This document shows, piece after piece, positions 50,334 to 61,354 of a stretch of 64,000 nt of DNA. A model generated the notes under the pieces. That model did no database searches, had not been told where the DNA came from, and was given only the letters and a program-made list of their open reading frames with translations. The DNA lies in NCBI GenBank assembly GCA_039519185.1, contig CM076851.1, positions 55,768,227-55,832,226 of the forward strand, written 5' to 3'. The DNA comes from Astragalus membranaceus (taxonomy: Eukaryota; Streptophyta; Magnoliopsida; Fabales; Fabaceae). The first letter of the stretch is position 1, and every line of letters begins with the position of its first letter. The position numbers and the translations under genes are program-made.

Positions 50334-53177
50334 TGTAACACCCCTTTTCTAATAACCTTACTATTTAATAAAAATCGGAGTTTCTTTTTTTTTTAACACA
50401 TAAAAACTCCAAAGTTACTTTAAAATAAATCCTTACAACAAATACAAGAAATCTCCAAGCAGCGGAATCACAAAATCATTTAACATCTCCGATTAAACAA
50501 GACATCGAGTCGAACTCCAAAAATAAATAGGCATTAAGCCAAAACTCCCAAAACGACAGAAAACAGTTCGCAAAACGAAAACTAAACCCCGCCCCGGTGT
50601 TACACATCAGAGCTGACTCGGACTCAACGAGAAGGAAAGTACACCTAATAGATCCTCCACGAGCGCTAACGATCACCTGCAGCGTTGCCACAATAGAGCA
50701 ACATTCCAAGCAGAAGGGGTGAGCTTAACAGAAATAATGAGTGCATGATAGCAATATATAGGCAGCAGGTAAATCACCGTAACACAGAAGGTCAATACAT
50801 CATAACACCACGCAAACTCAAACTATTTAATTAATGGATATTACATCATCATGTCTCGTTATAACTCACCTCATAAGATACCACGTATTGTAGCATCACA
50901 GCTACCTCGTAACGAAAACATCACACCAGACACCGACTCGTAACACAGAAAGTCAACAACCAAGACACGTTACATATTTATGTATGGACTATGCAACAAT
51001 GCAACCCCTCTGGGCATATGCATGCGGTACCGATCTCGTAAAATAAGCCACGACGGGCAAGAGGCCGAAGCCTATACCACCAAAAATAATCTCAAAGAGG
51101 CCGAAGCCTATACCACCAAGAAATGCATATGACAATGCGACTCATGACTCATGCACCAATTACACCAACTCAAAATAATTAATTCACAAATACTATATCA
51201 CCATATCTCGTTTTGAAGCATTTATAACAATATCACGTGTTGTAGCATCACAGCTACCTCGAAATTCTCACCCGTTCACAGCATCATTACAATAGGGAAA
51301 CAACACCTCTAGGACAAGAACAACGCCCGCATTTACTTAAAATAACTTTCACATAACCATGACTCGAAAGGTATAAGAAAACAGTGCCTTTAAATTCAAG
51401 GCAACAGCACACTTAGATTTAAGGAAAACAGCACATTAAATTTAAGCAAAACAGCACGTTTAATTTAAGGAAGACGGCACATTAAATTATAAAGAAAACA
51501 GCAGCATTAGCACTTTTAAAACAGCAACAGTAATATTTATTTTACAGTGACAGCAGTGTTTATTTTACAGTAACAACAACTCGTAAATATAGAAACGGCA
51601 CTTTTTAAGTATAAGGAAACAGCACTTTAAAATTGGAGTAGACAACACATTTAAATTTGAGTAAACGGGACATTTAAATTGAAGGAAAACAGAACTTTAA
51701 TTTTTAAGTGGACAGCACCTTTAAATTGAGAAAAACAGCACATATTTGATCAAAAACAGCAAGAAAAACAGTGAGAAAAACAGCAACGTAATTACTCCAA
51801 AAACAGCAGCAAAACAGTGAGAAAAACAGCAACATACAACCATATTTTTAAAAACAGCAACAGCACCTCATTTTCAAAAAAAAAACAGCAAGACAGCAAC
51901 ATTTAGAAAACAGCGACTTAGACGGAATTCCTTACGCAACTTGCGACCAATTTTTCTTTCTCATTTCTTAATGAAATTCGGTGGAACCAGTGCCTACTTT
52001 GTAGAGAATTCAGTCTATTTTCTAACTAAACGAGAATCATTCAAAACGGAATTCAATTGAGAACACAAAACTTGCAAAAACCGAACCTACTCACAGATTA
52101 TTTCCAGAAATTTGACCTAACTTTGGAGACTCATAACTTGAGCTACACAAATCCAAATTTAACCAAACCAGTGCCAAAATGACCAAAATTAAGTTTATTT
52201 TCTAACAAAATAGGTCCCATAATTTTTGGACAAACGAAAGGTTTCCAGTTTTAAAAATACAGAACCTATGTCCAGAATGCTCTCAGATTATTAACCTAAC
52301 TTGTAGAGCCTATAACTAGAGCTACACAACTCCAAATCGAATGAAACCGGCGCCAAAACGACCGGCGTTAAATCTATTTTCACGAACAATTAACACGAAA
52401 TTTTTGGACTGGCCGAACAGTCCCAGTTTCACGAAAACCGAACAGTGTAAGCACTACATCTCAACATTTTACAAACACAACAATACACACCAAATCAATC
52501 AATTAGACATCCTCAATCATCAAACGAATTTAACAACCAACGGCTTTAACAACACATTCAAACATCCTATTTCAATCTCAATCACTCCATCACATATCCT
52601 CATCATCACAAAACATGAAAATCGACCCTAAAGCTCATCAAATCACCCAACTCAATATTCAATTTTCTTATCTCATGTAACAACCACAACACTAATTGAT
52701 TTTACAAGCCCTAACTACCCATACACCCATCATAAACCCATTATCAAAGTTAAACCCACCCTTACCTCAAGAATTGATTGAAGATGAGAACCCTTTTCAC
52801 CAATCACCAAGAACCACAGCAACAAGCCTTGCGATTTTCTCCCTCCAATTCGCGAAAGTCCCCCTTTTCTCCTTCTCCTTCACGCCGTGCTCCCTTTCTT
52901 TTGTTTCTACGCTTCTCTCCTTTCTTTTCTCCAAAATTCGCTAATGATCACTAAGACCCTAGGTTTTGCTTCACCTAAGCGCCTAGGTTAGTGGATTTGG
53001 GCCATGGGCCTTCCTCCACATCGTAAGCCCGATTTAGTTAATTACGTGCCGCCACTCCCCGATTAACATGAAGCACCTTATTATCATTTTTAATAAAATA
53101 CACCAATAAAATAAATACCTAAATATTTAATTAAATAATTAATTAATTACTTAGCCAACTGTTTTTGGGGCGTTACA
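50334..53177 (-). repeat. Solo LTR of a Tekay-like chromovirus (2844 bp)
   Basis: Minus-strand ends are TGTAACGCCCC and GGGGTGTTACA. Flanks are TGAGG at 50329-50333 and 53178-53182, a perfect 5-bp target duplication. It resembles the chromovirus-1 LTR (TTAATTAATTATTTAATTAAA start, then GGCCCA and CCTAGGCGCTTAGG) but is clearly diverged. It contains repeats of AAACAGCAC (51370-51910) and a 38-base duplication with GAGGCCGAAGCCTATACCACC (51060-51120). No internal domain is present, as expected after LTR-LTR recombination. Confidence 0.9.
51365..51915. repeat. AAACAGCAC-type short repeats in the solo LTR
   Basis: GGAAAACAGCACATTTAAATT-like units recur every 25-35 bases, then shorten to AAAACAGCAA repeats. 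Low complexity, A-rich. Confidence 0.8.
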
Positions 53178-53182
53178 TGAGG

Positions 53183-54819
53183 CACCCAATTGTCGTTACT
53201 CTTAGTAACTTGCATGAAACATTGAGTGGATCCTGACTCAATACTTCACGCAATATACTGAAATGCTTCGACATTTGGTTAACTCAAACTTATTCTCTTA
53301 TTTGAAAACAAACCTCACTTGATAGGGTAAAAGTGCCCCGATATCGTAGAGTAACATCTCATATTTGTAGTGCACAAACAAATTTGAGATATTACCCTTC
53401 GTCATTCGAAGGTACACTTTTATTCATTGAGCTTTTACATGAAGAGCTTTTCTATTTTTTCTTTGTTTAGAGAAGATGCATGCATTGGAAACTTTTCATT
53501 TTTTTTTATTTTTAGTTTTGGAACATGATTTTGAAAATTATTTGGAGATGCAAATGATTTATTGGAAAAAAAGGTTTTAGAAAAATGTGCTTGACGGGGT
53601 ATGACCCGCTCCTACGTATCCCCATTGTAATGAGGAATCAAAGCTTACATAGTTCTACTGGGTCTTTTTTTGAAATAATGCTTATGCATGAATGCCATGT
53701 TTTGGATTAACTTGGCGAGGATCTTTTTCCTCTTCTTTGATTATAAACGAAATGCTTAAGCTATGAAGATGATAATTGTTTTTTCATTTTTATGCAATGA
53801 AATGAAATGCAAGATGAATAATTTTTTTCAAAATTGGAACTTTATTTAATGCAAATGACGCAATGATGTAATGATGCAATGATGCAATGATGCAGGATGC
53901 AAGATACTTCTTTTTTTTGAGGTTTCTGCATAAGGAGGGTATTCACGGGCGGAATTTAGAAGACTTTCACACTATATGCCACCTCATATAGGTGTTTAAG
54001 GGAAAATCATATCTTTTTTTTTATTTTTGAAAATCTTTGAGGGAAATATTAACTGGACGAAATGCAACAATGCAGCACACAATTTGGGAAGCCCTTGTGA
54101 CCTAAAAAGGGGTAGAACCTATGATCTAAGGCACTTTAGGGATAATCTTCTCATGTAGCTCTATTCACACCCTCACAAAGGCCATCAGAGCCACTGTCCC
54201 TCTCATGAAAATCCCCGTAAATGCAGCAAACTGCAAGATACGAAGCATCATAAAAGAGCACAACTCTGATTGAAACTTTCGCGAGTAGCCAAACGGACAA
54301 AGGTCCTGATGGGCTCCCACTACTCGAATCCACTCATCCTATGGTATCCTAATAGACCTGGGTTATGGTCTCTTTCTCTAATCATATAGCCTCAAGGTAC
54401 AAGTGTGTGTGTGCGAAGGGCATTTCCTTAAAAAACTACCCCACCTGCAAATGAAAATCCAAAGCAGTCCAGACAATAGAAAGCAATAACATGTCGTCTA
54501 CCCTAGGGTTCAATACCAATCAAATACAACTAATCTAGGGTGCCGACAATAATGCACTACTTACCTCAAGAAAGCGAGCAAAGAAGAAGGGGGCATGACA
54601 AGAGAGGGGAAATGTGCATGAGGGAACTAAGCATTTAAGCAAAGAAGTAACTATCTATTATTTTAAACAAAAGCAAACATAGAAGAAGAATGCATATGGA
54701 TGCAACATGCTTATGAAAAAGAAGAAGAATAGAGGCAAAGCAAGATGTTCAAATCAATCACACAAACCACACACTTAATTAATTAGGCTTGACCCACTTT
54801 TGAAAAAATGTTTTTTAGT
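53183..54819 (-). other. Ogre-B 5' leader between primer site and solo LTR
   Basis: Non-coding by inspection. It holds one hairpin module (53589-53656), several other inverted repeats (GTTACT-CTT-AGTAAC at 53193-53207; TTGAGT ... ACTCAA at 53223-53242) and an A/T-rich part with CAATGATGCAATGATG repeats (53780-53900). Confidence 0.6.
53589..53656 (-). other. Ogre hairpin module outside the LTR (Ogre-B leader)
   Basis: Sense: CTATGTA, hairpin 1 TCCTCAT-TACA-ATGGGGA (7 bp with one T.G pair), TACGTAG, hairpin 2 CGGG-TCATAC-CCCG, TCAAGC. The outer arms pair through one T.G. The stem is the longest of all copies and its sequence the most different. Confidence 0.7.
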
Positions 54820-54836
54820 TCCCACTGGAGTCGCCA
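54820..54836 (-). promoter_or_regulatory. Ogre-B primer-binding site (tRNA-Arg type)
   Basis: Minus-strand TGGCGACTCCAGTGGGA, two bases after the LTR end at 54839. It begins with TGG as a tRNA CCA end requires. Confidence 0.82.
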
Positions 54837-54838
54837 AC

Positions 54839-57800
54839 TGTTGCGCCCGAAAAAGTCTCCGAGGGAGAACCTTCCTCGTTCACAACTTTTCCTAAGACAA
54901 TGAAGCCGCCACCAATATTTATTAAGGAAAATATTAGGAAAACCTTTTTTGGAAAGCGATTGGTCTTGCGAAACTAGAGAATAGGGCTCGGGGGTCGGTT
55001 ACGCGCAGGGAAGGTGTTAGCACCCCACACGTCCTCTCTACTGAGAGGGAACCTTTAATTAAATGTGTGGTTTTAGTGTGTTGACTTGAAAATACTTAAT
55101 TTTGCCTCTCTATTTCTTATTGAAAAATTCTTAATGAAAATCTTTATTTATTATGAAAAAGAAAAGGGGGAAGAATGGGTTTTTAAAAAAAAACGCTTGA
55201 CGGGACAAGGCCCGCTCCTACGTATCTCCCGGTGCGATGGAGAACTCAAAGCTACGTAGTTCTTCTTTATCCTGAAAAAAGGTTTTTGTCTTTTATCTTT
55301 TTAGTGAGTTTTCGAAATAGGACGAGCATTTAGTGAATGATTAAACTAACCAAGGTTATGGGTAATCACTGCTAAGTACTCTTGAAAATGAGAGTCACTA
55401 CCACCAGTCAGACGAACAAAGGTTCTGATTGACTATTAGTAGCAACCCGTTTTTTATTTGCCTTTTTGAAAGTGGTTTTTGAAAGAGATTGATTGACACG
55501 AATGATCAAACTAACAAAGGTTATGAGTGATCATCGCTTGTTGTTCTTTGGGGAAAAAGACATCGCCACCAATGGCTAGACGAACAAAGGTTCTGATTAA
55601 CCACTAGCGACGATGGGTTGAAAATGATTTTAGAAAGGATAAGGTTTTTGTTCTGAAAATGATCTTGGTTTGCGAAAGTGATTCTTTTTGGTTACGAAAA
55701 TAACTCTTTTCTTTTCGTTATGCAACTGCTAAACTTTTTATGGTTGCGCTTGACGAGAATGTGACTCGCTCCTACGTACCCCAAATGGGAATCAAAGCGA
55801 CGTAGTTCTAAGGTAGAAGACATTGTATGTTTGGTGTTTTTATTTTTTGAATAGGGATTTTAGGACTATTGAGCCGTACGGTTCATCCGTCCTAAAACGA
55901 TGACTATCCCGGCCGTACGGCCGAATTAATCCCCTACTCATTTTTGGAAAAATGTAAGTTTGTGAAATAAATTGTTTGATAGTGGAAAAATTTGGAAAGA
56001 ATGAAAACATGGTGTATTTGTAAAAAAGGGGGATGTAGATAACAGGGAGACTGTATTATTAAAACTGGAGTGCAAAAAGCAGCAGCCCAGTTTCTATACT
56101 GGTCCACGAGTTCATGGGCTTTTCAGGGGAGTGTATAATAGAATTGGTGGTGTGCGAATAGTAACCAGAATTAAAAAAAATTTAAAAAAGGGAAGGCATA
56201 TAAAGGGGAAACAGATTTTTGCTGAACCCTAATTTTGGTCTTCAGCGCCGCATCACCATTAGAAGAAAGAGTGAGAAAAAATTCGAAAAAAGGAAAGGAG
56301 AGATATTTGCGCTGAGAGGGAGAAAAGGAAGGCTTCGCGGAGAGAGAGAGAGAGAGGGGGACGAGGGAGAACGCGACGGTGGGGGGACGAGTGAGCGCGA
56401 CTGAGGGAGTGAGAGGCGGAGGATCTGTGGGCGAGAGAGAGAGTGGGAGGCGGATGGTGGAGAGAGCGACGGGATCCGGAGAAGAGAAGAGGCGTGGGAC
56501 GAAGACGACGTGCAAGACGGCGGTGGTGGCGCGGTGAGAGTGCGACGGCGACGGTGGTGACGCGGAGGTTTGCGTTGGCAACGGTGGTACGCTGTGGTGG
56601 TTGGCCGCGAGAGCGACGGCGGGGGGCGGTGTTTGGTGGTTCGGTTGTGGTTGTTGGGGGTTTGAGAGATGAATGCGACGGTGAGAGAGGAGTGGTGAGG
56701 TTGAGAACGATGGGGAGAGGGATGGTGACAGTGGTGGTACACGGTGATTCTCAAGGTGGTGCGGTGGCGGTTGAGCGATGATGAGACAGTGGTTGTTTGG
56801 GTGGGGCCGCGGTGGCTGACAGTGGTGATGATTTGGTGTTAGGGTGGTGGAGAGTGAGAAAACAGTGATGGTGAGGTTATGAGAGAGGGGGAGTTGTGGT
56901 GAGAATTGAGATAGCGAAGTTGAGAGAGAGAGATGGTGGTGAGAGGGGTGGCTACGATGGTTGGGGGAGGTTGTTGATGGTACGGTGGTGACCACCACCA
57001 GCTGGTGGCCGGAGCCTCAAGCTCCCTTTTCCTTTCTTTTCTGATTTTCAGTTTTTTTGATTTTTCCTCCTTTTGTTTCTGTTTCTTTTTTTTGTTTTCC
57101 CCTCTTTTACTTCTGTTCGTTTTGTTCCTCCCCTTTTACTGTTGCTCTTACAAATATATTTATAGTGACACTTGTATGGTGTAGGTGTGGTGTTGATGTA
57201 GAGGAGCAAAAACCATTAGGGACAAGCAGCAAAAGAGGTGCTGCAAAGTTGCTTGGTTTCATCTAATTTTGGAATAAAAACAAAGGGACAAGGAGAAGGA
57301 GCATTTAGCTTCATTCTCAAAATAAATTTTCTTTTGCAAAGCAAAAACAAGGCCTCAGCTATGGTGGAGGTCAAAGGCTGAAATGTTTGTTCACAAAAAT
57401 GGGAAAAGCAAAGGGACAAGGAAAAAGAAGTTTGAGCTCCATTCTTCAAATACACCTTATTCAATTATACAACAGCAACAAGAATAGCAGGCAGCGAATT
57501 GCTCTATGTTTTTTGTTTTACTTTTCTTTACTTTTTACCCTTTTTTTTGTTTTATGTGACAACAAATATATATATATATATATATTATTAATAAAAGAAA
57601 ACAGATTTAAATAAAACAAACTATTTGACTACTTGACTATTTTTGTGTGTCTCTTTTTTGTTTATAACCATTAATAAGTAAATACAATTGGAATGTCCGT
57701 GCAATTAGCTTGATTCTCGTATGGCAAACACACACTTGATTGGCAAATTGATACACACAACGAGAATAAACACGCGCACATAATTAGGAGTGACACGCAC

Positions 57801-57978
57801 TTGCGATTAGGACTAACATCGTATACAGTAAAGGAAAGACATGCAGACACAACGATACATATTTCTGGGTTTTTTCAAATACGACAAAAATACTATTGGA
57901 ATTTTGCATTCGCGAAAAGACATTTTTATTTTATTTTTTTATAAATTTGGAATAGCCAGACAAAATTGGGGTATAACA
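54839..57978 (-). repeat. Ogre-B 5' LTR (3140 bp)
   Basis: Near-identical to 32807-36020, lacking a 71-bp segment at 57856 (between CAACGA repeats). It carries hairpin modules at 55194-55264 and 55746-55810, the palindrome at 55910-55923, a TATA box at 57164-57157 and the 275-codon copy of the leader frame (56998-56171). This LTR would drive transcription of Ogre-B. Confidence 0.9.
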
Positions 57979-58349
57979 ACCCCTGTCAAGCGCAAAAATA
58001 AACAATTTCCATTACCTTTCTTTCTTAATTCCTTTTTTACAAAAAACCACAAAATATGAATAGGGGACTAAGTCGACTGTACAGTCGGGTTAGTCTGCTT
58101 TTTAGGCCACTAATGAACCGTTACGGATCAGGTCCTAAAATCCCTATTTAAAATAAATAATTTCTAAATTAAAAAATACAAACACATCTCTTTCATTTCA
58201 AAAATCAAAAATCTCATTTTCAAAGTAGGGGATTAAGTCGGTCGTACGACCGGATTAGTCATCGTTTTAGGATAAGTGAACTGTGGTCCTTCAGAGCCCC
58301 AGTGCTCCTTCAGCCCTCAGCGGCCCTTCAGAGCCCCAGCGCTCCTTCA
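57979..58349 (+). repeat. Ogre-A 3' LTR, right part
   Basis: Starts with the duplicated ACCCC and continues TGTCAAGCGC, matching 21640-22005 of the 5' LTR. It ends at CTCCTTCA, where the copia LTR begins; the last 0.4 kb would lie beyond the window. Confidence 0.85.
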
Positions 58350-58838
58350 TGTTGACCAAGTGACTTCATAGAGAGTATAATCGATTATTTGCTTGAAGGA
58401 AGGATATGATGTAATCGATTGAGTGCCTTCCTAAAAACATGGATAACTTCCTTATTCATCAAGAATATATTATATGCATGCTAAAATCGATTTTATACTT
58501 TCTAAAAAATTATTTTCATAACACATGTGCTTGTCCTATTTTATCTTGCATGCATGAAGTTTATTGAAAAATATTTTCATGCAAAATTATTTTTATAAAA
58601 CCTTTTGTGATGTTTTCATGGAAAATTATTTTTGTAAATCCTTTTGTGAGTGTGTGATTTATTTTATACTTTGAGAGCTTTATTTTCACTTACAATAATA
58701 TCCTAAACACACACAACAGTAAAATAATTCTTGACTGTCGCTTGATTGCATTTTTCTGCTTTTTGCAGTCTTGACCTTTTTGCCATTCTTTTGTCAATCA
58801 TCAAAACCTGATTATTCCTGTCAAGGCATATTATCACA
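58350..58838 (-). repeat. Copia 3' LTR (489 bp)
   Basis: On the minus strand it starts TGTGATAATATGCC after the polypurine tract and ends CACTTGGTCAACA. The 5' LTR shares only its last 20 or so bases with it (GAAGTCACTTGGTC), then the two diverge, so one of them is internally rearranged. Confidence 0.72.
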
Positions 58839-58853
58839 TTCTCCCCCTTTTTG
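58839..58853 (-). promoter_or_regulatory. Copia polypurine tract
   Basis: Minus-strand AAAAAGGGGGAGAA immediately before the 3' LTR, a form typical of SIRE elements. Confidence 0.8.
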
Positions 58854-58859
58854 ATGATG

Positions 58860-59573
58860 ACAAACATCATTTAGGAGTGATTTGCTCAGTGAAGGGGTTA
58901 GAATAGAAATATTTTGAAACAGTGTATATATCAGAGATAAGCGCAGATTATACTCCCCCTTTCTATATGCAAACATTTAAAGAATACTCCCCCTGAAACA
59001 TGCAAATCACATAACTCTCCCCCTTTTGGCATTATCAAAAAGCGGGAAAAATAAATAAATCATGTCAAGGCATATATTCCAATGATAAGTGAAAAACAAT
59101 TTGCAAAAATTTTCAAAAGCCTCATTTTGGAACTCACCACCGTGATTACTTCTGATAGATGCAATGATCTTATCAAATTTTCGAAAAGCATCAAAAGCGT
59201 TGTTTTTATGAAAAAAATAAACAAGGTCCATGTATAGCGAGAGTAATGACGAGTGCATAGTAATTTCAATCATAAGACAAGTATAAGAATCAAGCACAAC
59301 CTTATTACCTTTGTTGCACAGATGACTAGTACTTAGCAAGTTATGCTTCAAGCCTTCAACTAACAGTGCATTTTCAAAACAGGATTTAGTTTCTTACCAA
59401 TAGTGCCGACGCCACTAATTTTACCTTTTGTATTGTCACAATAAAACACAAGTCTGCTTCTTTTTGGAGCTAAATGAGAGAACTTCTCTTAGTCTCCTGT
59501 CATGTGCTTTGAACAGCCGCTATCTAGATACCACTTTGAGCTTTTGGCTTTCAAGCACACCTACAACACAAAA
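58860..59573 (-). pseudogene. Copia protease/integrase remnants with large deletion
   Basis: Minus-strand fragments WYLDSGCSKHMTGD (protease, about 59540-59500), then KISGVGTIG, KHNLLSTSHLCNKGNKVV (integrase zinc region, near 59350-59300) and IASIRSNHGGEFQNEAFENF (integrase catalytic region, near 59165-59105). Stops and frame changes separate them. RT and RNase H are absent: the sequence passes straight to the 3' end. Confidence 0.8.
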
Positions 59574-61228
59574 TCAATTTTTGGCTTTTGGTACCCAAAT
59601 CATCTTGGGTCCTTTTGGGTTAGTATTGGGAATTGTGCCCTTTGGAATCCACTTCCATTTGTCATTCATATCAATATTCTTTCTTGCATTACAAATAGAA
59701 GATGTATGACCTTTTCTACCATAATAATAACATTTTGTAAAAGGGCTACTAGAAGTTATGTTGGGACTAAAAAACTTTTTGAAAGATTTTTCATGATTCT
59801 TTGGTTGATAGCCCAAACCGGCTTTATCATAAGTTCCCCTTTGATTTCCCAAAATGATATTAAGATTGTCTCTTCCCATGGTGAATTTTGCAAGAGTATT
59901 GTGTAAATCATCAATTCTATTTTTCAAAATATTGCAATCTTCACATTTGAGAGTATTCTCCTTTTTATTTTCATAAAAGTTGCAAGAGGAGACCTCACTT
60001 ACAAAAATTTGTTTTTCTTTAAGAATGTCTATTTCCTTGTTTAAAATTTCGATTTTAGAGTGAAGAGTGGAAATAGTTTTCTTAGAAGTGGAAACAATCT
60101 TTCTAAGTTTGGTTGATTCATTATTTAGTTCTTCACAAATACTAAGCAACTCATCATAAGTCAAATCAAGTTCAGTTTCAAAGGAGTTTACCTCATCTTC
60201 CTCATGCTCCGCCATGAGACATAGTTTTGCTTGCTCTTCTTCAGATTCATCGGATGACTCCATGTCATTTTCTTCCCAAGTGATAAACGCCCTTTTTCCT
60301 TTTGATTTCTTTCGAAAATCTCTATGTTTTTGACTTTGAGGACAATCAGGCTTTATGTGCCCCTTCTTACCACATTTATAACATGTTGGATTAAAGGAAG
60401 TTCCTTCCTCATTTTTGCTTTGAGGATTTGGTTTACCTTCATACCTCATGAACTTTTTGAACATTCGAACCATTTCACTCATGTCTTCATCACTTTCATT
60501 GGAACTATTATAACCTTCCGTGTCACTTTCTTTGGCACATGCTTTTAGAGCAAGTCTTTTCTTTTTCTTTTCACCTTCCTCGCTTTCAGTTAGTCGATTC
60601 AGTTCGAGCTCGTGTTCCTGCAATTTTCCAAACAGAGTAGTTAAGTCCATAGAGGATATGTCTCTTGATTCCGAGATAGCCGTCACTTTGGGTTGCCAAT
60701 TTCTATTTAGGCATCGTAGCACTTTATTGGTCAAATCCGCATTTTCGAAGGATTTTCCAAGGCCTCTGAGATGGTTAACTATGTGGATGAAACGTTTGTT
60801 TAGTTCTTGGATGGTTTCACCCGGTTTCATCTTAAATAGTTCATACTCATGAGTTAATGTGTTCATTCTAGCCCTTTTGACCTCGGTAGTACCTTCATGG
60901 GTCACTTGAAGGGCGTCCCACATTTCCTTGGCGGTTTTACAATTTGATACGCGATAGAACTCATCGATGCTTAAAGCAGTTGTGATGATGTTCTTAGCTT
61001 TCAAATTGTATTGAACCTTTTCTTTTTCCTCTTTGGTCCAAAGAGATCTAGGTTTGTTCACCATTTCATCATTAACAAGATGAGTGGGAACAAATGGACC
61101 ATTTACGATAGCATCCCAAAGATCACAATCTACTCCTTCAATAAAAGTTTTCATTCTTGTTTTCCAATAATCATACCCTTCACCATTGAAAGATGGGGTC
61201 TGTTTAAGGAGTCATTGTTTGAAGTCAT
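59574..61228 (-). pseudogene. gag: Copia Gag (UBN2 type), one frameshift near the start
   Basis: The natural start is MTSNNDSLNRP at 61228. A lost base in a C-run at 61196-61199 shifts the frame, which is recovered as a 526-codon frame from 61154 (MKTFIEGVDCDLWDAI). It holds the UBN2 region (KNIITTALSIDEFYRV, LTHEYELFKMKPGETIQELN), the knuckle CYKCGKKGHIKPDC near residue 256, a long acidic/coiled-coil middle, and a second knuckle CYYYGRKGHTSSIC in which the second Cys is replaced by Tyr. It ends at a stop where intact elements would continue into protease. Confidence 0.87.
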
Positions 61229-61266
61229 CTTGCCTCTTGAGACAGTTAGTCTTGACCAAGAGTCTA

Positions 61267-61278
61267 GCTCTGGTACCA
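61267..61278 (-). promoter_or_regulatory. Copia primer-binding site, initiator tRNA-Met
   Basis: Minus-strand TGGTACCAGAGC, one change from the canonical TGGTATCAGAGC, two bases from the LTR boundary at 61281. Confidence 0.82.
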
Positions 61279-61280
61279 CT

Positions 61281-61354
61281 TGCTGACCAAGTGACTTCAA
61301 ACACAAGAGGGGGGGTGAATTGTGAAATTAAAAATTGCGATTTAAAATAAAGTT
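61281..61354 (-). repeat. Copia 5' LTR, first 74 bp before chromovirus-2
   Basis: Plus-strand TGCTGACCAAGTGACTTC..., then a G-run. It is interrupted by the chromovirus-2 LTR at 61355. AGTTT at 61350-61354 is probably one half of that element's target duplication. Confidence 0.75.

Larger units (their letters stand above)
32807..57978 (-). mobile_element. Ogre-B element, 25.2 kb with nested insertions
   Basis: Minus-strand element with TGTT/AACA ends and target duplication ACCCC at 32802-32806 and 57979-57983. LTRs are 32807-36020 (3') and 54839-57978 (5'), differing by few substitutions and one 71-bp deletion. The internal region holds a primer site, a damaged gag and long 3' UTR but no protease or pol. 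Nested inside are chromovirus-1 (38173-46668) and a solo LTR (50334-53177). The LTR start TGTTATACCCCAATTTTGTC resembles TGTCATACCCTAATTTTGTC of Ogre-A. Confidence 0.9.
19073..58349 (+). mobile_element. Ogre-A element, non-autonomous, split by Athila-2 and Ogre-B
   Basis: 5' LTR 19073-22459, tRNA-Arg-type primer site, 7-kb internal region without coding sequence, polypurine tract ending 29459, and a 3' LTR in three pieces (29460-29498, 30767-32806, 57979-58349). The last 0.4 kb of the 3' LTR lies beyond the copia insertion at 58350. LTR copies agree closely. The absence of gag and pol means its replication would depend on proteins supplied by a relative. Confidence 0.82.
58350..61354 (-). mobile_element. 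SIRE/Maximus-like Ty1/copia element, decayed
   Basis: Minus-strand element: 5' LTR remnant 61354-61281, primer site, gag, broken pol with a large deletion, polypurine tract, 3' LTR 58838-58350. The large Gag with UBN2-type domain and the AAAAAGGGGGAGAA polypurine tract fit the SIRE/Maximus lineage. The rest of its 5' LTR lies beyond chromovirus-2. Confidence 0.83.
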
